Of a stretch of DNA of 46,549 nt, positions 25,885-36,230 are shown piece after piece. Origin of the DNA: an uncultured Bacteroidia bacterium (lineage in GTDB: Bacteria; Bacteroidota; Bacteroidia; Bacteroidales; UBA932); the NCBI GenBank assembly GCA_902784785.1, contig CACZWF010000009.1, forward strand, positions 1-46,549, in the 5' to 3' direction. How positions within the stretch are numbered: the stretch's first letter is position 1; the number at the start of each line of letters is the position of its first letter. Position numbers and translations under genes: made by a program. The notes below the pieces were generated by a model that was not told the DNA's origin, ran no database searches, and saw only the letters and a program-made list of their open reading frames with translations.

Positions 25885-27255
25885 TTACAGCTGATCGATT
25901 TCGGGCCAGCGGGCGCTGGCTTCGCTGTGGCTGAGTTTCCAGATTTTGAAATGGCCGCAGAGGTGCAGCATCGAGAGGTAGTGGACGAGTCCGTCGTAGT
26001 AGCGGTAGGAACCTGTCAGCGGATTGGCCTCCCAGGCTTTTTGCAGGTTCTTCCGGATGATATCTTCCTGTCCGGCAACTCCTATCAGGGCATAGCAGGC
26101 CACGGCATTGGCGCCCGTTTCGCCCAGGGTGTACTGTTCTGACGGATTGCTGCCGTCCCAGTTGAAGCGCGCGTGCTCATAATTATCCTTTTCAAAGAAC
26201 CCGATGAGCCTTTTGGCCATTTCCGTCTGGCGCCGGGCATCGACTCCGAACAGGTAGTAGTCCATCCCGAAGTTCATCGCGCAACGCATCGCCTCATACA
26301 TATATTTGGTGGCATTCTGATTGAAACTCACTGAACAGGGTGTGCCGTCGAAATGGCTGATTTCGGCGAACAAGCCCGAGGTCGTGTGGGAGGAGTTGTA
26401 CAAGTGATTCCGGGTGTGGGTTATCGTGCTTGCCCAATTTTCCCCTTGTTTTTCTGAACAGCGGGAGAACAACTCGATGAAAGCGGGAAGATCGTAAGCC
26501 GGTTCGGTGTAGTCGTAGCCGGGCTGGTAGGCAATGACTTTATGCGTGGAACTGAACAGTTTTTTGGCGTTGTTGCTCCACATTTTGTCCAAGATATACT
26601 GAGCGTCTTCCCAGTACTTATTCTCATTCCATCGCTTGGAGGCAAAGAGCAACGATGCCATAAAATACATTTCGGCATCCGGGCAGCATCCATTATCTTT
26701 CACACTGCCATCCGTGCTGCATTGCCAGGCAAAATAGCCATCCTTTTCGCCGCTTTTTTGCCACATGTGATTTTTCGCAAATGTCCACAACTTGTCGAAT
26801 TCTGTTTTGTGTCCGGTCTGTACGGCAATCATCATTCCGTATGCCATTCCCGGCGAACGGACGTCATTGTCTGCCGTATTTAAGATGTACGCTTCGAGTC
26901 CCTTGTCGTAATAAATTGTGCTGTTGATGTTTCCTTTGAAATAGTGGTCCCAAAGTTGTTCCAGTTTGGTTTGGATTTCCTCGTCTGTCTTGTTCAGATA
27001 GGTCTTGAACGGACTGGTGTAATCGCCCGTGTAGTACGCGCCGGAATAGTTGGTCTCTTCTTCGGTGGGGCCGAAATAGGCCAAGTTCTCATCGAAATAA
27101 TTCTCAACAAAGCTCTTCCAGTCAGTTTCAGGGGACACAGGGGCGTCCGGACCTGAAGGGGCGCCTTGGCTCGAAGAGCCGCTCGGGGCTTCTTTCTTAC
27201 AGGCGGTCAAGGTGAGGGCGAGCGTCGCCGCACAAAGGAGGATCAGGCGTTTCAT
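25885..27255 (-). CDS. GH8-family lipoprotein (exo-oligoxylanase-like), catalytic Glu apparently replaced
   Basis: This 456-residue lipoprotein (Cys in LTAC near residue 19, then a Ser/Gly/Pro linker) carries an (alpha/alpha)6 GH8 domain. Landmarks of the reducing-end xylose-releasing exo-oligoxylanase group are clear: MAYGMMIAVQTGHKTEFDKLW, GYFAWQC, PDAEMYFMASLLFASKRW and AYDLPAFIEL. In that group the general acid Glu sits in an E-G-M-S-Y-G motif. Here the motif reads R133-S-P135-G-M-A-Y-G, with Pro in place of Glu (codon CCG, directly visible). The Asp expected in a D-x-(A/S)-Y-H-L-P-A-F motif also reads as Glu (EPAYDLPAF); this rests on memory. It may be inactive, perhaps a binding protein. 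It starts 3 bp after the membrane-protein stop, so the two form an operon. Confidence 0.8.
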   Translation of the reverse strand: MKRLILLCAATLALTLTACKKEAPSGSSSQGAPSGPDAPVSPETDWKSFVENYFDENLAYFGPTEEETNYSGAYYTGDYTSPFKTYLNKTDEEIQTKLEQLWDHYFKGNINSTIYYDKGLEAYILNTADNDVRSPGMAYGMMIAVQTGHKTEFDKLWTFAKNHMWQKSGEKDGYFAWQCSTDGSVKDNGCCPDAEMYFMASLLFASKRWNENKYWEDAQYILDKMWSNNAKKLFSSTHKVIAYQPGYDYTEPAYDLPAFIELFSRCSEKQGENWASTITHTRNHLYNSSHTTSGLFAEISHFDGTPCSVSFNQNATKYMYEAMRCAMNFGMDYYLFGVDARRQTEMAKRLIGFFEKDNYEHARFNWDGSNPSEQYTLGETGANAVACYALIGVAGQEDIIRKNLQKAWEANPLTGSYRYYDGLVHYLSMLHLCGHFKIWKLSHSEASARWPEIDQL

Positions 27256-27258
27256 CAG

Positions 27259-27750
27259 TTATAAGGAAATGGTTTCTTCGTTGTTGGCAGGGGAGGGATT
27301 CCCGGTCGAGCCGGGAATGACGGAGGTCGAGCCGTCGATGACATTTTCGTCCTGATAGATGTCCTTGATGTACTCGATTTTGTCCACGACGAATTTGTTG
27401 TGGCCGCGCCAGGGGAGTTTGCCCCGGAATTCGCGGTAGTGGAGCTGGACGAAGCAACCGCTCTTGCGCATCAACAGTTCAGCGACCTCTTTGTTGTCGA
27501 TGGAGAAGTTGAACTCATTGGATTGCAGTCCGGAACCCGGAGTGCTCACCGCCCCTTTCGATGTGAGTCCAGTCTGGATGAGACGCCCCTCGTAGGTCTT
27601 GAAAACGATGCCTTTCTTGACGACAAAATTGAGTTCGCCGGCTTTGGTCCCTTCGCCGAAGACGAAATAGAAATGAAAGAAGAATGCACCGGCGCCAATC
27701 AGTACGCCGATGATGCAGATCCAAAGGATGATTTTTTTAACAATAGCCAT
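27259..27750 (-). CDS. Small single-pass membrane protein of a conserved Bacteroidales family
   Basis: This 163-residue protein has one N-terminal membrane helix (about residues 5-30, IILWICIIGVLIGAGAFFF) and a periplasmic beta-rich domain containing GELNFVVKKGIVFKTYEG, the QSNEFNFSIDNKEVAELL segment, VQLHYREF and LPWRG. From memory, homologues in Bacteroidales are common, often labelled hypothetical or, without support, 6-phosphogluconate dehydrogenase. The C-terminal tail is low-complexity (Pro, Ser, Asn). It is first gene of an operon with the GH8-like gene. Its 3' half is duplicated in the chimeric remnant at 25127-25319. Function unknown. Confidence 0.8.
   Translation of the reverse strand: MAIVKKIILWICIIGVLIGAGAFFFHFYFVFGEGTKAGELNFVVKKGIVFKTYEGRLIQTGLTSKGAVSTPGSGLQSNEFNFSIDNKEVAELLMRKSGCFVQLHYREFRGKLPWRGHNKFVVDKIEYIKDIYQDENVIDGSTSVIPGSTGNPSPANNEETISL
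27336..27528 (-). repeat. 193-bp duplication, copy 2 (native copy inside the membrane-protein gene)
   Basis: This is the partner of 25127-25319. It lies within an intact gene, so it is taken as the native copy. Differences between copies are all at synonymous positions. Confidence 0.85.
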
Positions 27751-27782
27751 AATACTTTACATTAATTATGCGGTCAACACTA

Positions 27783-27813
27783 CAAATATTATCAAACAAG
27801 CAGGCGAAACAAA
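27783..27813 (-). promoter_or_regulatory. Promoter for the membrane-protein/GH8 operon
   Basis: On the minus strand TTTG (27810-27813), 19 bases, then AATATTTG (27783-27790) fits the Bacteroides consensus except for the first base of the TAnnTTTG box. It lies about 33 bases upstream of the start at 27750. Confidence 0.55.
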
Positions 27814-27830
27814 TCGGGCTGTCTCGCCTG
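27801..27830. terminator. Hairpin between PUR-family gene and membrane-protein gene
   Basis: CAGGCGA (27801-27807) and TCGCCTG (27824-27830) form a 7-bp inverted repeat with a 16-base loop, placed 22 bases after the PUR-family stop. On the minus strand the following sequence is only weakly T-rich, so termination is uncertain. It overlaps the promoter at 27783-27813. Confidence 0.35.
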
Positions 27831-27852
27831 GTAAAAAAATCTGATTCAGGGG

Positions 27853-28215
27853 TTAAAGCTCTTCGAAATTAACGCCGGAAAAATTTCCATCACCACTATC
27901 TCCTTCATTCTCCGGTCCGTTGTAATCCGGCTTGGTGCCATTGCGACGGATGTAGTCGATCACATCGGCCAATCCTTCGCTAAACTTCTCAAAATCTTCC
28001 TTGTAGAGGAAAATCTTGTGCTTGTCATAGGTAAAGCTCCCATCTCTTTCTACCTTGCGTTTACTCTCGGTAATCGTCAGGTAATAATCTCCACCACGCG
28101 TTGCCTTGACATCGAAGAAGTACGTACGTTTCCCGGCCCTTACAGGCTTCGAAAAGACATCTTCGGCGGAACGTTCAAAATTGTTTGAACCATCCTGGTA
28201 ATCATCGTTGTGCAT
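27853..28215 (-). CDS. PUR-family (DUF3276) nucleic-acid-binding protein
   Basis: This 120-residue cytoplasmic protein has a PUR-alpha-like fold, a family of single-stranded DNA/RNA binders found in Bacteroidota and spirochaetes (Borrelia BpuR). The core runs from VFSKPVRAGKRTYFFDVKAT through GGDYYLTITESKRK to KHKIFLYKEDFEKFSEGL, the usual beta-beta-beta-alpha repeat. The tail (about 95-120) is acidic and Gly/Asn-rich. It is divergent from nusB over an 87-bp gap with a Bacteroides -7 box for each side. The name rests on family resemblance; specific targets in this group are unknown to me. Confidence 0.85.
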   Translation of the reverse strand: MHNDDYQDGSNNFERSAEDVFSKPVRAGKRTYFFDVKATRGGDYYLTITESKRKVERDGSFTYDKHKIFLYKEDFEKFSEGLADVIDYIRRNGTKPDYNGPENEGDSGDGNFSGVNFEEL

Positions 28216-28246
28216 CTCTTATAAGATATTATCAATAAATCTGCTG

Positions 28247-28254
28247 CAAATATA
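28247..28254 (-). promoter_or_regulatory. -7 box for the PUR-family gene
   Basis: TATATTTG on the minus strand matches TAnnTTTG, 31 bases upstream of the start codon. No clear -33 TTTG at the usual spacing. Confidence 0.45.
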
Positions 28255-28276
28255 AAATTATTTTGACAAAAAGATG

Positions 28277-28284
28277 TATCTTTG
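28277..28284 (+). promoter_or_regulatory. -7 box for the nusB operon
   Basis: TATCTTTG matches TAnnTTTG, 18 bases upstream of the nusB ATG. No clear TTTG at 19 bp; an alternative TTTTG lies at 11 bp. Confidence 0.5.
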
Positions 28285-28302
28285 TACAAATTTTCTTTGA
28301 AT

Positions 28303-29268
28303 ATGTTGAACAGAAGAATATTGAGGGTCAAGGTTTTCAAGTCATTGTATGCGGCTGTTCAGACTTGGGAATCATCCTCTCCGGCGTCTCTGGCTGAAGT
28401 CCAGGCCGCTTTCAAGCAGTCCGTAGAAGCCACCCGGGACCTGTATTTGTTTATGTTGGGCATCGTCGAGCCTTTGACGAATTTAGCCGCGCAGCGTCTT
28501 CAGTCCGCCCGTCAAAAAGCTCATCTTACGGAGGAAGACCTCCATCCCAACACCAAATTCGTCGACAACCTTCTTTCCCGTTATTTGTCGGAAAACGAAG
28601 ATTTCCTGAAACTGTTCAACAAAAAGAAATTCTCCTGGCAGCAATATGACCTTGTCTTGAAAAAGGTGCTCAACAGCGTCGTCAAGAAGGAGTGGTACCA
28701 GTCTTATATGGCTTCTCCCAAGCGCTCGATCAAAGAGGATTGCGCCCTGTTTACCCATATCTTCGAAGAGGAGTTTACGGAACTGACCGAGTTGGAAGAC
28801 CTGCTGGAAGATATGAACATCTGGTGGAACGATGACCTGGCGTATGCGCTGACCTGGTGTTGCCGGACTTTTGCCGACATCGCCTCCGGCAAGGAATGGA
28901 CGCTGCCCCCGCTTTACCAGAGCGAGTTGATGAAACGCAGTTCGACCGGTCCGGTGGAGGACGACAGCGCGTTTGCCGCCAAACTGCTGGAGTATGCCTT
29001 TTGTAACTATACCGATTATTCCGACCGGGTGGCCAAATTGGCCGAAGGATGGGAAAAAGATCGTATGGTTCTTACTGATATTTGTCTGATTGTCTGCGCA
29101 TTGTGCGAATGTGTCTATTTTCCTTCCATTCCGTTGCGCGTGTCGATGAACGAGTATGTGGAAATTTCCAAATACTACGGCTCGGCCAAGAGCAATGTCT
29201 TTGTCAACGGCCTGTTGGATAAACTGATCCGTCAGATGCAGGCCGGCGGCGAAATCACCAAGCAATAA
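28303..29268 (+). CDS. nusB: Transcription antitermination factor NusB (long Bacteroidota form)
   Basis: This 322-residue protein begins MLNRRILRVKVFKSLYAA, the conserved NusB first helix. The NusB helical bundle follows in the C-terminal part (ALCECVYFPSIPLRVSMNEYVEISKYYGSAKSNVFVNGLLDKL). Bacteroidota NusB proteins carry a long insertion that makes them about 300 residues instead of about 140. It acts with NusE in rRNA antitermination. The ATG at 28303 is chosen over the one at 28282 because the conserved helix starts there and the promoter box overlaps 28282. It is first gene of a nusB-yajC-ybbR-coaE-DUF5606-rimO run. Confidence 0.92.
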   Translation: MLNRRILRVKVFKSLYAAVQTWESSSPASLAEVQAAFKQSVEATRDLYLFMLGIVEPLTNLAAQRLQSARQKAHLTEEDLHPNTKFVDNLLSRYLSENEDFLKLFNKKKFSWQQYDLVLKKVLNSVVKKEWYQSYMASPKRSIKEDCALFTHIFEEEFTELTELEDLLEDMNIWWNDDLAYALTWCCRTFADIASGKEWTLPPLYQSELMKRSSTGPVEDDSAFAAKLLEYAFCNYTDYSDRVAKLAEGWEKDRMVLTDICLIVCALCECVYFPSIPLRVSMNEYVEISKYYGSAKSNVFVNGLLDKLIRQMQAGGEITKQ

Positions 29269-29286
29269 TTTTTAATTCTTATGTAT

Positions 29287-29664
29287 ATGAACACTTTATT
29301 TATCTTCTTGCAAGCCGCTCCGCAGGGGGGCAGCAGCCTTTCGATGTGGATCATGATCGGTCTCATCTTCATTGTGATGTACTTCTTTATGATCCGTCCC
29401 CAGAACAAGCAGCGCAAAGAACTCCAGAAATTCCTGGACGGTCTTCGTAAAGGCGACAAAATCGTCACCATCGGCGGCATCAACGGCGTGGTCCGTGAGG
29501 TGAAAGATACCACCGTGATTGTCGAGGTGGACAAGGATGTCTGCATCACTTTCAACAAGAGCGCTATCCAGGGCCCTCAGGCCGGTGCCGCTCCCAAGAA
29601 AGAAGAAGCCAAGAAAGAAGAGCCCAAGAAGAAGGACGAGCCTGCGAAAGAGGAATCCAAGTAG
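29287..29664 (+). CDS. yajC: Preprotein translocase accessory subunit YajC
   Basis: This is a 125-residue single-pass inner-membrane protein of the Sec translocase (SecDF-YajC). One membrane helix (IMIGLIFIVMYFFMIRP) is followed by the family signature NKQRKELQKFLDGLRKGDKIVT split over the cytoplasmic domain, including TIGGINGVV. The C-terminus is a charged Lys/Glu/Pro tail (KKEEAKKEEPKKKDEP). ATG 29281, two codons earlier, is an equally possible start. It lies 18 nt after nusB. Confidence 0.94.
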   Translation: MNTLFIFLQAAPQGGSSLSMWIMIGLIFIVMYFFMIRPQNKQRKELQKFLDGLRKGDKIVTIGGINGVVREVKDTTVIVEVDKDVCITFNKSAIQGPQAGAAPKKEEAKKEEPKKKDEPAKEESK

Positions 29665-29689
29665 ACGAGCGTCTTGACGCGAAGTTCGG

Positions 29690-30655
29690 ATGGGCTTCTT
29701 TCAGAAACTAAGGGAAAGATTGCATCTCAAGCGCCATGATTGGATGGTGCTTGTGCTTTCTTTTTTATTGGCGTCCGCGGTGTGGGCCCTTCATAATCTT
29801 TCACTCAAATACACGGTGATGTTGTCTGTCCCGGTTCTCGCCCAGTGCGACGGATTGGATGGTTATGATTCCCAATCGCTGGAAAGCGAAAGGATTGTGG
29901 CGCGTTTTCGGGCGACCGGTTTCGATATTTTGCAAGACAAAAGATACAGCAATACGAATCCTTGCCGGGTCCGCTTTTTCCCGGAAGACCTTCATCTGCA
30001 CCCTTCCGGCTCTTTCTATATGACCTCCCGTGATTTGATGGATTATACCCACGCAATCTTCGGAGAATCGGCAGCGGTAGAGTATTTCTCGAACGATACC
30101 TCTTTCTTCCGTTTCAGCCCCCGGGAATATAAGAAAGTCCCTGTTCAGTTGGATTCTTACGTGACCCTCAATTCGCAATATCAGTTTTCCGGTCCGATGA
30201 CCGTGGAGCCGGATTCGATTCTGGTCTATGCCGATCCGCTTCGCTTGGAGCACATTGACGCCGTGCATACGGAATTGGTCTGGGAGAGTATGATGGCCGG
30301 GTCAAAAGAGGGGATGGTCAATCTCAAGCCGGTTTCGGGCGTGCGCTTTTCGCAAAAACAAGTCAAATATTCCATTCGGGTCCATCGTTGTGTGGAACGG
30401 GTGTTTTATTTGAACGTGGCTATCGAAAATGTTCCGCAAGGTCGTCATCCGCAGATGTCTGTGGCTCAGGTGAAAATGGTTGCCAATTGTCTGTTCCCGC
30501 TCCCGCAGGGGGTGGAAGATGATTTGCAACTCTATGTCGATGCGGAAGAGGCGTATGCCAGCCGGGGAGCCACGACGCGGATTCGTCTGAAAAACCAGCC
30601 CTCATGGCTGCTTTCCTATCGCATTGAACCCCAGGTTGTCACTTTGTCGGAATGA
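29690..30655 (+). CDS. YbbR/CdaR-like single-pass membrane protein
   Basis: This 321-residue protein has one N-terminal membrane helix (WMVLVLSFLLASAVWALHNL) and an exported part made of YbbR-like repeats; the second, around YKKVPVQLDSYVTLNSQYQF followed by PDSILVYADP, is clearest. In Firmicutes, YbbR proteins (CdaR) regulate the diadenylate cyclase CdaA; in Bacteroidales the gene lies between yajC and coaE, as here, and its role is less clear. The stop overlaps the coaE start (ATGA). Confidence 0.82.
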   Translation: MGFFQKLRERLHLKRHDWMVLVLSFLLASAVWALHNLSLKYTVMLSVPVLAQCDGLDGYDSQSLESERIVARFRATGFDILQDKRYSNTNPCRVRFFPEDLHLHPSGSFYMTSRDLMDYTHAIFGESAAVEYFSNDTSFFRFSPREYKKVPVQLDSYVTLNSQYQFSGPMTVEPDSILVYADPLRLEHIDAVHTELVWESMMAGSKEGMVNLKPVSGVRFSQKQVKYSIRVHRCVERVFYLNVAIENVPQGRHPQMSVAQVKMVANCLFPLPQGVEDDLQLYVDAEEAYASRGATTRIRLKNQPSWLLSYRIEPQVVTLSE

Positions 30656-31275
30656 ACGTATTGCTCATCACAGGTCCGATCGGGGCCGGGAAATCCCTGG
30701 CCAGCCGCGTGTTGGCCGCTTGCGGGATGCCGGTGTACGACAGTGATGCGCAGGCCAAGGGGCATTACGACCGTCATCCGGAATTGATTGCGCAGTTGGA
30801 AGCGGCGCTCGGACAGAGCCTGCGCTTGGATGCAAGCGCTGCAGACGTCACTCTATCGGGTGCCCGCCCGGTGCTGGATAAGAAAAAACTGGCCCGTTTG
30901 CTGTTCGAGAGCCCGGAAGTGAGACGGACGGTGAATGCGTTGGTACACCCGCTGGTGATTGCGGACTTTCAACAATGGACTTTGGCCCAAAAGGGTCCGT
31001 GGGTGGGAATGGAGTCTGCCTTGCTGCTTTCGCCGGAGGCCGGAGCTGCGCTGGCTTGCGACGCGGTCCTGTATGTGGATGCGCCTGTGGAAAAGCGCCT
31101 GGAGCGTATCATCCGTCGGGATTCCTGCACCCGGGAGCAGGCGCTGGCCCGTATCCGTTCGCAACAGTTGTCTCCCGACGACCCGCGCGTGAGCTGCGTG
31201 CTGACCAACAACGGTGATGAAGAAGCTTTTGAAGAACAAGTTAAAACCTATTATAAAACACTGATTGAACAATAA
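30652..31275 (+). CDS. coaE: Dephospho-CoA kinase
   Basis: This 207-residue cytoplasmic enzyme phosphorylates dephospho-CoA, the last step of coenzyme A synthesis. The Walker A loop is at residues 8-15 (GPIGAGKS). YDSDAQAKGHY is the substrate-side motif, and VNALVHPLVIADF and VLYVDAPVEKRLERIIRRD are typical of CoaE. Length and frame are normal. It overlaps ybbR by 4 bp and is followed by the DUF5606 gene after 11 nt. Confidence 0.95.
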   Translation: MNVLLITGPIGAGKSLASRVLAACGMPVYDSDAQAKGHYDRHPELIAQLEAALGQSLRLDASAADVTLSGARPVLDKKKLARLLFESPEVRRTVNALVHPLVIADFQQWTLAQKGPWVGMESALLLSPEAGAALACDAVLYVDAPVEKRLERIIRRDSCTREQALARIRSQQLSPDDPRVSCVLTNNGDEEAFEEQVKTYYKTLIEQ

Positions 31276-31286
31276 ATCCTTTGAAT

Positions 31287-31703
31287 ATGAAAACAGATTT
31301 GACCAAAACCCTTGCCGTCTCCGGACAGAGCGGCCTTTATACCTACCTTGCCCAGTCTCGCGGTGGCGTGATCGTCGAGTCTTTGGTGGACAAAAAGCGG
31401 ATGTCCGTCACGATGCATACGCGTCTGACGGCGCTGGCCGACGTGTCCATTTACACGGATGACGGCGAGATGAAACTCAAAGATGTATTCCTGGCGCTGC
31501 AGAACGCGTTGGCCGGAGCGGAGGCCCCGACTTCCAAAGCCGACAGCGCGACCATTCAGGCTCTTTTCGAAAAGGCGGTGCCCGGATATGACCGCGACCG
31601 TTTCTACCTTTCTCATATGAAAAAGGTGCTCGACTGGTACAATTGTCTGGTGAAATACGCTTCGCTGGACTTTGTAGAAGAAGAGGGATCTAAAGAGGAG
31701 TGA
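31287..31703 (+). CDS. DUF5606 family protein
   Basis: This is a 138-residue soluble protein of a family found in Bacteroidota next to coaE and rimO. It starts MKTDLTKTLAVSGQSGLYTY. VIVESLVDKKR and ALADVSIYTDDGEMKL suggest a small beta-barrel-like N-terminal domain, and the C-terminal half is helical with the conserved DRFYLSHMKKVLDWYNCL. The frame opens at a TTG two codons earlier; ATG 31287 is preferred. Its TGA overlaps the rimO GTG start. Function unknown. Confidence 0.85.
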   Translation: MKTDLTKTLAVSGQSGLYTYLAQSRGGVIVESLVDKKRMSVTMHTRLTALADVSIYTDDGEMKLKDVFLALQNALAGAEAPTSKADSATIQALFEKAVPGYDRDRFYLSHMKKVLDWYNCLVKYASLDFVEEEGSKEE

Positions 31704-33061
31704 AGGCGCGCCTGCAGATTCTGACGCTCGGTTGCAGCAAGAACCGGGTGGACAGCGAGCATTTGCTTTCGCTGTTGAGCCCTCATTATGACATTGTCCC
31801 GGAGGACGAACTATCGGCGGGTGGCGTGTCTGTGGGTGACGGCTCGCAGGCTGACGGACGAGCGCTCGATGTGATGCTCGTCAACACTTGCGGGTTTATC
31901 GGGGATGCCAAGGAGGAGAGCATCAACTGCATATTGGAGCAGGTGGAACGCAAGAAAAACGGCGAAGTGGGCCGCGTGGTCGTTTTCGGCTGTTTGAGCG
32001 AGCGTTATGCCGAGGACTTGCCGGGCCTGATTCCGGAAGTCGACGCCTGGTTCGGCGCCCGTGATTTCGCACCTTTGCTCCGTTATCTGGGAGCGTCCCC
32101 TGAATTTGCGGCGGCAGGCCGCTTGCTGACCACGCCTTCGCACTATGCCTATCTGAAAATTTCCGAGGGATGCGACCGTCGTTGCTCCTATTGCGCGATT
32201 CCGTTTATCCGGGGGCGGCATATCTCCATCCCCATCGAGCGGCTGGTGGAAGAGGCCCGCGGACTGGCATCCCAAGGTGTAAAGGAGTTGATCGTCGTGG
32301 CGCAGGACACCACTTATTATGGGCTGGACCTGTACCATCGCCGGGCTTTGGGGGAATTGCTGCAGGCCCTCAGCGCCATCGACGGCATCGAGTGGATCCG
32401 TATCCATTACAGTTACCCCGATGATTTTCCGGAGGATGTCATCGAACAAATGGCGAACAATCCCAAGGTCTGCGCCTATATGGATATTCCGCTCCAACAT
32501 ATTTCCGACAAGGTGCTTTCCGCGATGCGCCGGGGCGTGACGGGGGCCTGGACGCGGGACTTGATTCGCCACATGCGGGAGAAAGTGCCCGGACTGGTGC
32601 TGCGCACCACCTTGATCGTGGGGCATCCCGGAGAAGGAGAGGCGGAGTTCGAGGAATTGCTGGACTTTGTACGCGAAGCCCGTTTCGAGCGGCTGGGGGC
32701 GTTCCAATATTCCGAAGAAGAGGGAACTTATGCGGCGCGGAACCTTCCCGATACCATTTCTCCCGAAGAAAAGCAGCGCCGTTACGATGTCCTGATGAGC
32801 GTGCAAAACGAGATTTCGCGCTCGTGCAACGAAGCCCGTGTCGGACGGACGGAAGAAGTCATTGTGGACAGTTTTACCGACGGCGTGCTGGTCTGCCGCA
32901 GCCGCTACGAAAGTCCGGAGGTGGATGGCGAAATCCTCGTGGGAACTGCATCCCCCTTGCTTGAAGGCGTGGATCCTTATTGTCTGGTCGGAGAAATGCT
33001 CACGGTCACCATCACCGGAGCCGACGACTACGACCTTTGCGCAGAAATTATTTCTTTGTAA
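31700..33061 (+). CDS. rimO: Ribosomal protein S12 methylthiotransferase RimO
   Basis: This 453-residue radical SAM enzyme adds a methylthio group to an Asp of ribosomal protein S12. The N-terminal MTTase domain has cysteines in TLGCSKNRVDSEHL, VNTCGFIGDAKEESI and VFGCLSERY. The radical SAM cluster motif is CDRRCSYC, followed by AIPFIRGRHISIPIE. A TRAM-like domain closes the protein. The CSKNxVDSE and CGFI..A..ESI forms favour RimO over MiaB. The start is GTG 31700, overlapping the previous stop as GTGA. The 3' end overlaps the convergent transporter gene by 14 bp. Confidence 0.94.
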   Translation: MKARLQILTLGCSKNRVDSEHLLSLLSPHYDIVPEDELSAGGVSVGDGSQADGRALDVMLVNTCGFIGDAKEESINCILEQVERKKNGEVGRVVVFGCLSERYAEDLPGLIPEVDAWFGARDFAPLLRYLGASPEFAAAGRLLTTPSHYAYLKISEGCDRRCSYCAIPFIRGRHISIPIERLVEEARGLASQGVKELIVVAQDTTYYGLDLYHRRALGELLQALSAIDGIEWIRIHYSYPDDFPEDVIEQMANNPKVCAYMDIPLQHISDKVLSAMRRGVTGAWTRDLIRHMREKVPGLVLRTTLIVGHPGEGEAEFEELLDFVREARFERLGAFQYSEEEGTYAARNLPDTISPEEKQRRYDVLMSVQNEISRSCNEARVGRTEEVIVDSFTDGVLVCRSRYESPEVDGEILVGTASPLLEGVDPYCLVGEMLTVTITGADDYDLCAEIISL

Positions 33062-34001
33062 ATGCTTGCTCGCTCCGGGCGTAAATGCGGGCGATGATTC
33101 CGCCGCTGATGTTGTGCCATACGCTGAAGATGGCGCCGGGAATGGCGGCCATCGGGTAAGCGGCGAAGTGGAGGTTGGCCAACGAGGAGGCCAGACCGCT
33201 GTTCTGCATTCCGACTTCGATGCTGATGGCGCGTCTTTTGGGTCTGGGCAAGCGTAAGGCCAGGCCGATCAGATATCCGACGCACAGTCCGCACAGGTTG
33301 TGCAGGATGACCACCAGCATCACAATCAGACCGCTGGAGAGCAGTTTCTCGGCGTTGGCGGCAATCACGATGAAAACAATCGTGGCGATGGTCAGGGACG
33401 ACAAGGCCGGAAGATAGGCGGCCGCGTGTTCCGTCACTTTGGGGACAAAACGTTTCACCAGAAGGCCGAGCCCGATGGGTAAAATCACCACCCAGAGTAT
33501 GCTCAGCAGCATACCGAGCACATCGACCTGTATCTTTTCACCGGCCAGCAACCATACGAGCAGCGGGGTCAGGATGGGGGCCAGCAGGGTGGATGTGGCG
33601 GTCATTCCCACCGAGAGCGCCAGGTCTCCTTTGCCCAGATAGGTGATGACATTGGAGGCCGTTCCGCCCGGGCAGCAGCCCACCAGCACGACGCCGATGG
33701 TCAGGGCCGGGTCCAGCGAGAAGATGCGGGTCAGGGCGAAAGCCAGCAGGGGCATCACGGTGAATTGGGCCAGGCAGCCGATGAGGACGTCCTTGGGACG
33801 GCGGAACACCACGCGGAAATCGTCCGTCTTGAGCGTCATTCCCATACAGAACATGATCACGCCCAGCAGGGGATTGATATAGGCGGGTTTCAGGTACTGG
33901 ATGACGCCTGGGAACAGCAATCCCGCCACAGCCGCCAGCAGCACCAGCACGGTCAGATATTTTGCAATGACTTGGCAGATTTTTCTCATAGGGACCAACA
34001 T
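33048..34001 (-). CDS. BASS-family (bile acid:Na+ symporter-like) transporter
   Basis: This protein of about 317 residues has roughly ten membrane helices of the BASS fold. The conserved core motifs VGCCPGGTASNVITYLGKGDLALSV and AISIEVGMQNSGLA (each given here in part) form the Na+ and substrate site. In bacteria such proteins carry organic anions such as bile acids, pantoate or 2-oxo acids; the substrate here is unknown. The start is uncertain between ATG 34001, which has a GAGAAAGA sequence upstream, and ATG 33989. It is transcribed alone from a strong promoter at 34030-34060 and is convergent with rimO. Confidence 0.88.
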   Translation of the reverse strand: MLVPMRKICQVIAKYLTVLVLLAAVAGLLFPGVIQYLKPAYINPLLGVIMFCMGMTLKTDDFRVVFRRPKDVLIGCLAQFTVMPLLAFALTRIFSLDPALTIGVVLVGCCPGGTASNVITYLGKGDLALSVGMTATSTLLAPILTPLLVWLLAGEKIQVDVLGMLLSILWVVILPIGLGLLVKRFVPKVTEHAAAYLPALSSLTIATIVFIVIAANAEKLLSSGLIVMLVVILHNLCGLCVGYLIGLALRLPRPKRRAISIEVGMQNSGLASSLANLHFAAYPMAAIPGAIFSVWHNISGGIIARIYARSEQAFTKK

Positions 34002-34029
34002 CAACAGTCTTTCTCAAACCAAATTATTG

Positions 34030-34060
34030 CAAATGTATCAAACAATTTTTGTTTCGCAAA
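34030..34060 (-). promoter_or_regulatory. Bacteroides-type promoter for the BASS transporter
   Basis: On the minus strand TTTG (34057-34060), exactly 19 bases, then TACATTTG (34030-34037) is a full consensus match. It lies about 30 bases before the start and 10 bases downstream of the GH97 stop, so the transporter has its own transcription start. Confidence 0.75.
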
Positions 34061-34070
34061 ATCTATGTTA

Positions 34071-36230
<2,160 letters not shown>

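Noticed and set aside
25726..26142. Plus-strand frame overlapping the end of the GH8-like gene
   Set aside because: Most of it is antisense to the GH8-like C-terminus; no independent evidence of coding.
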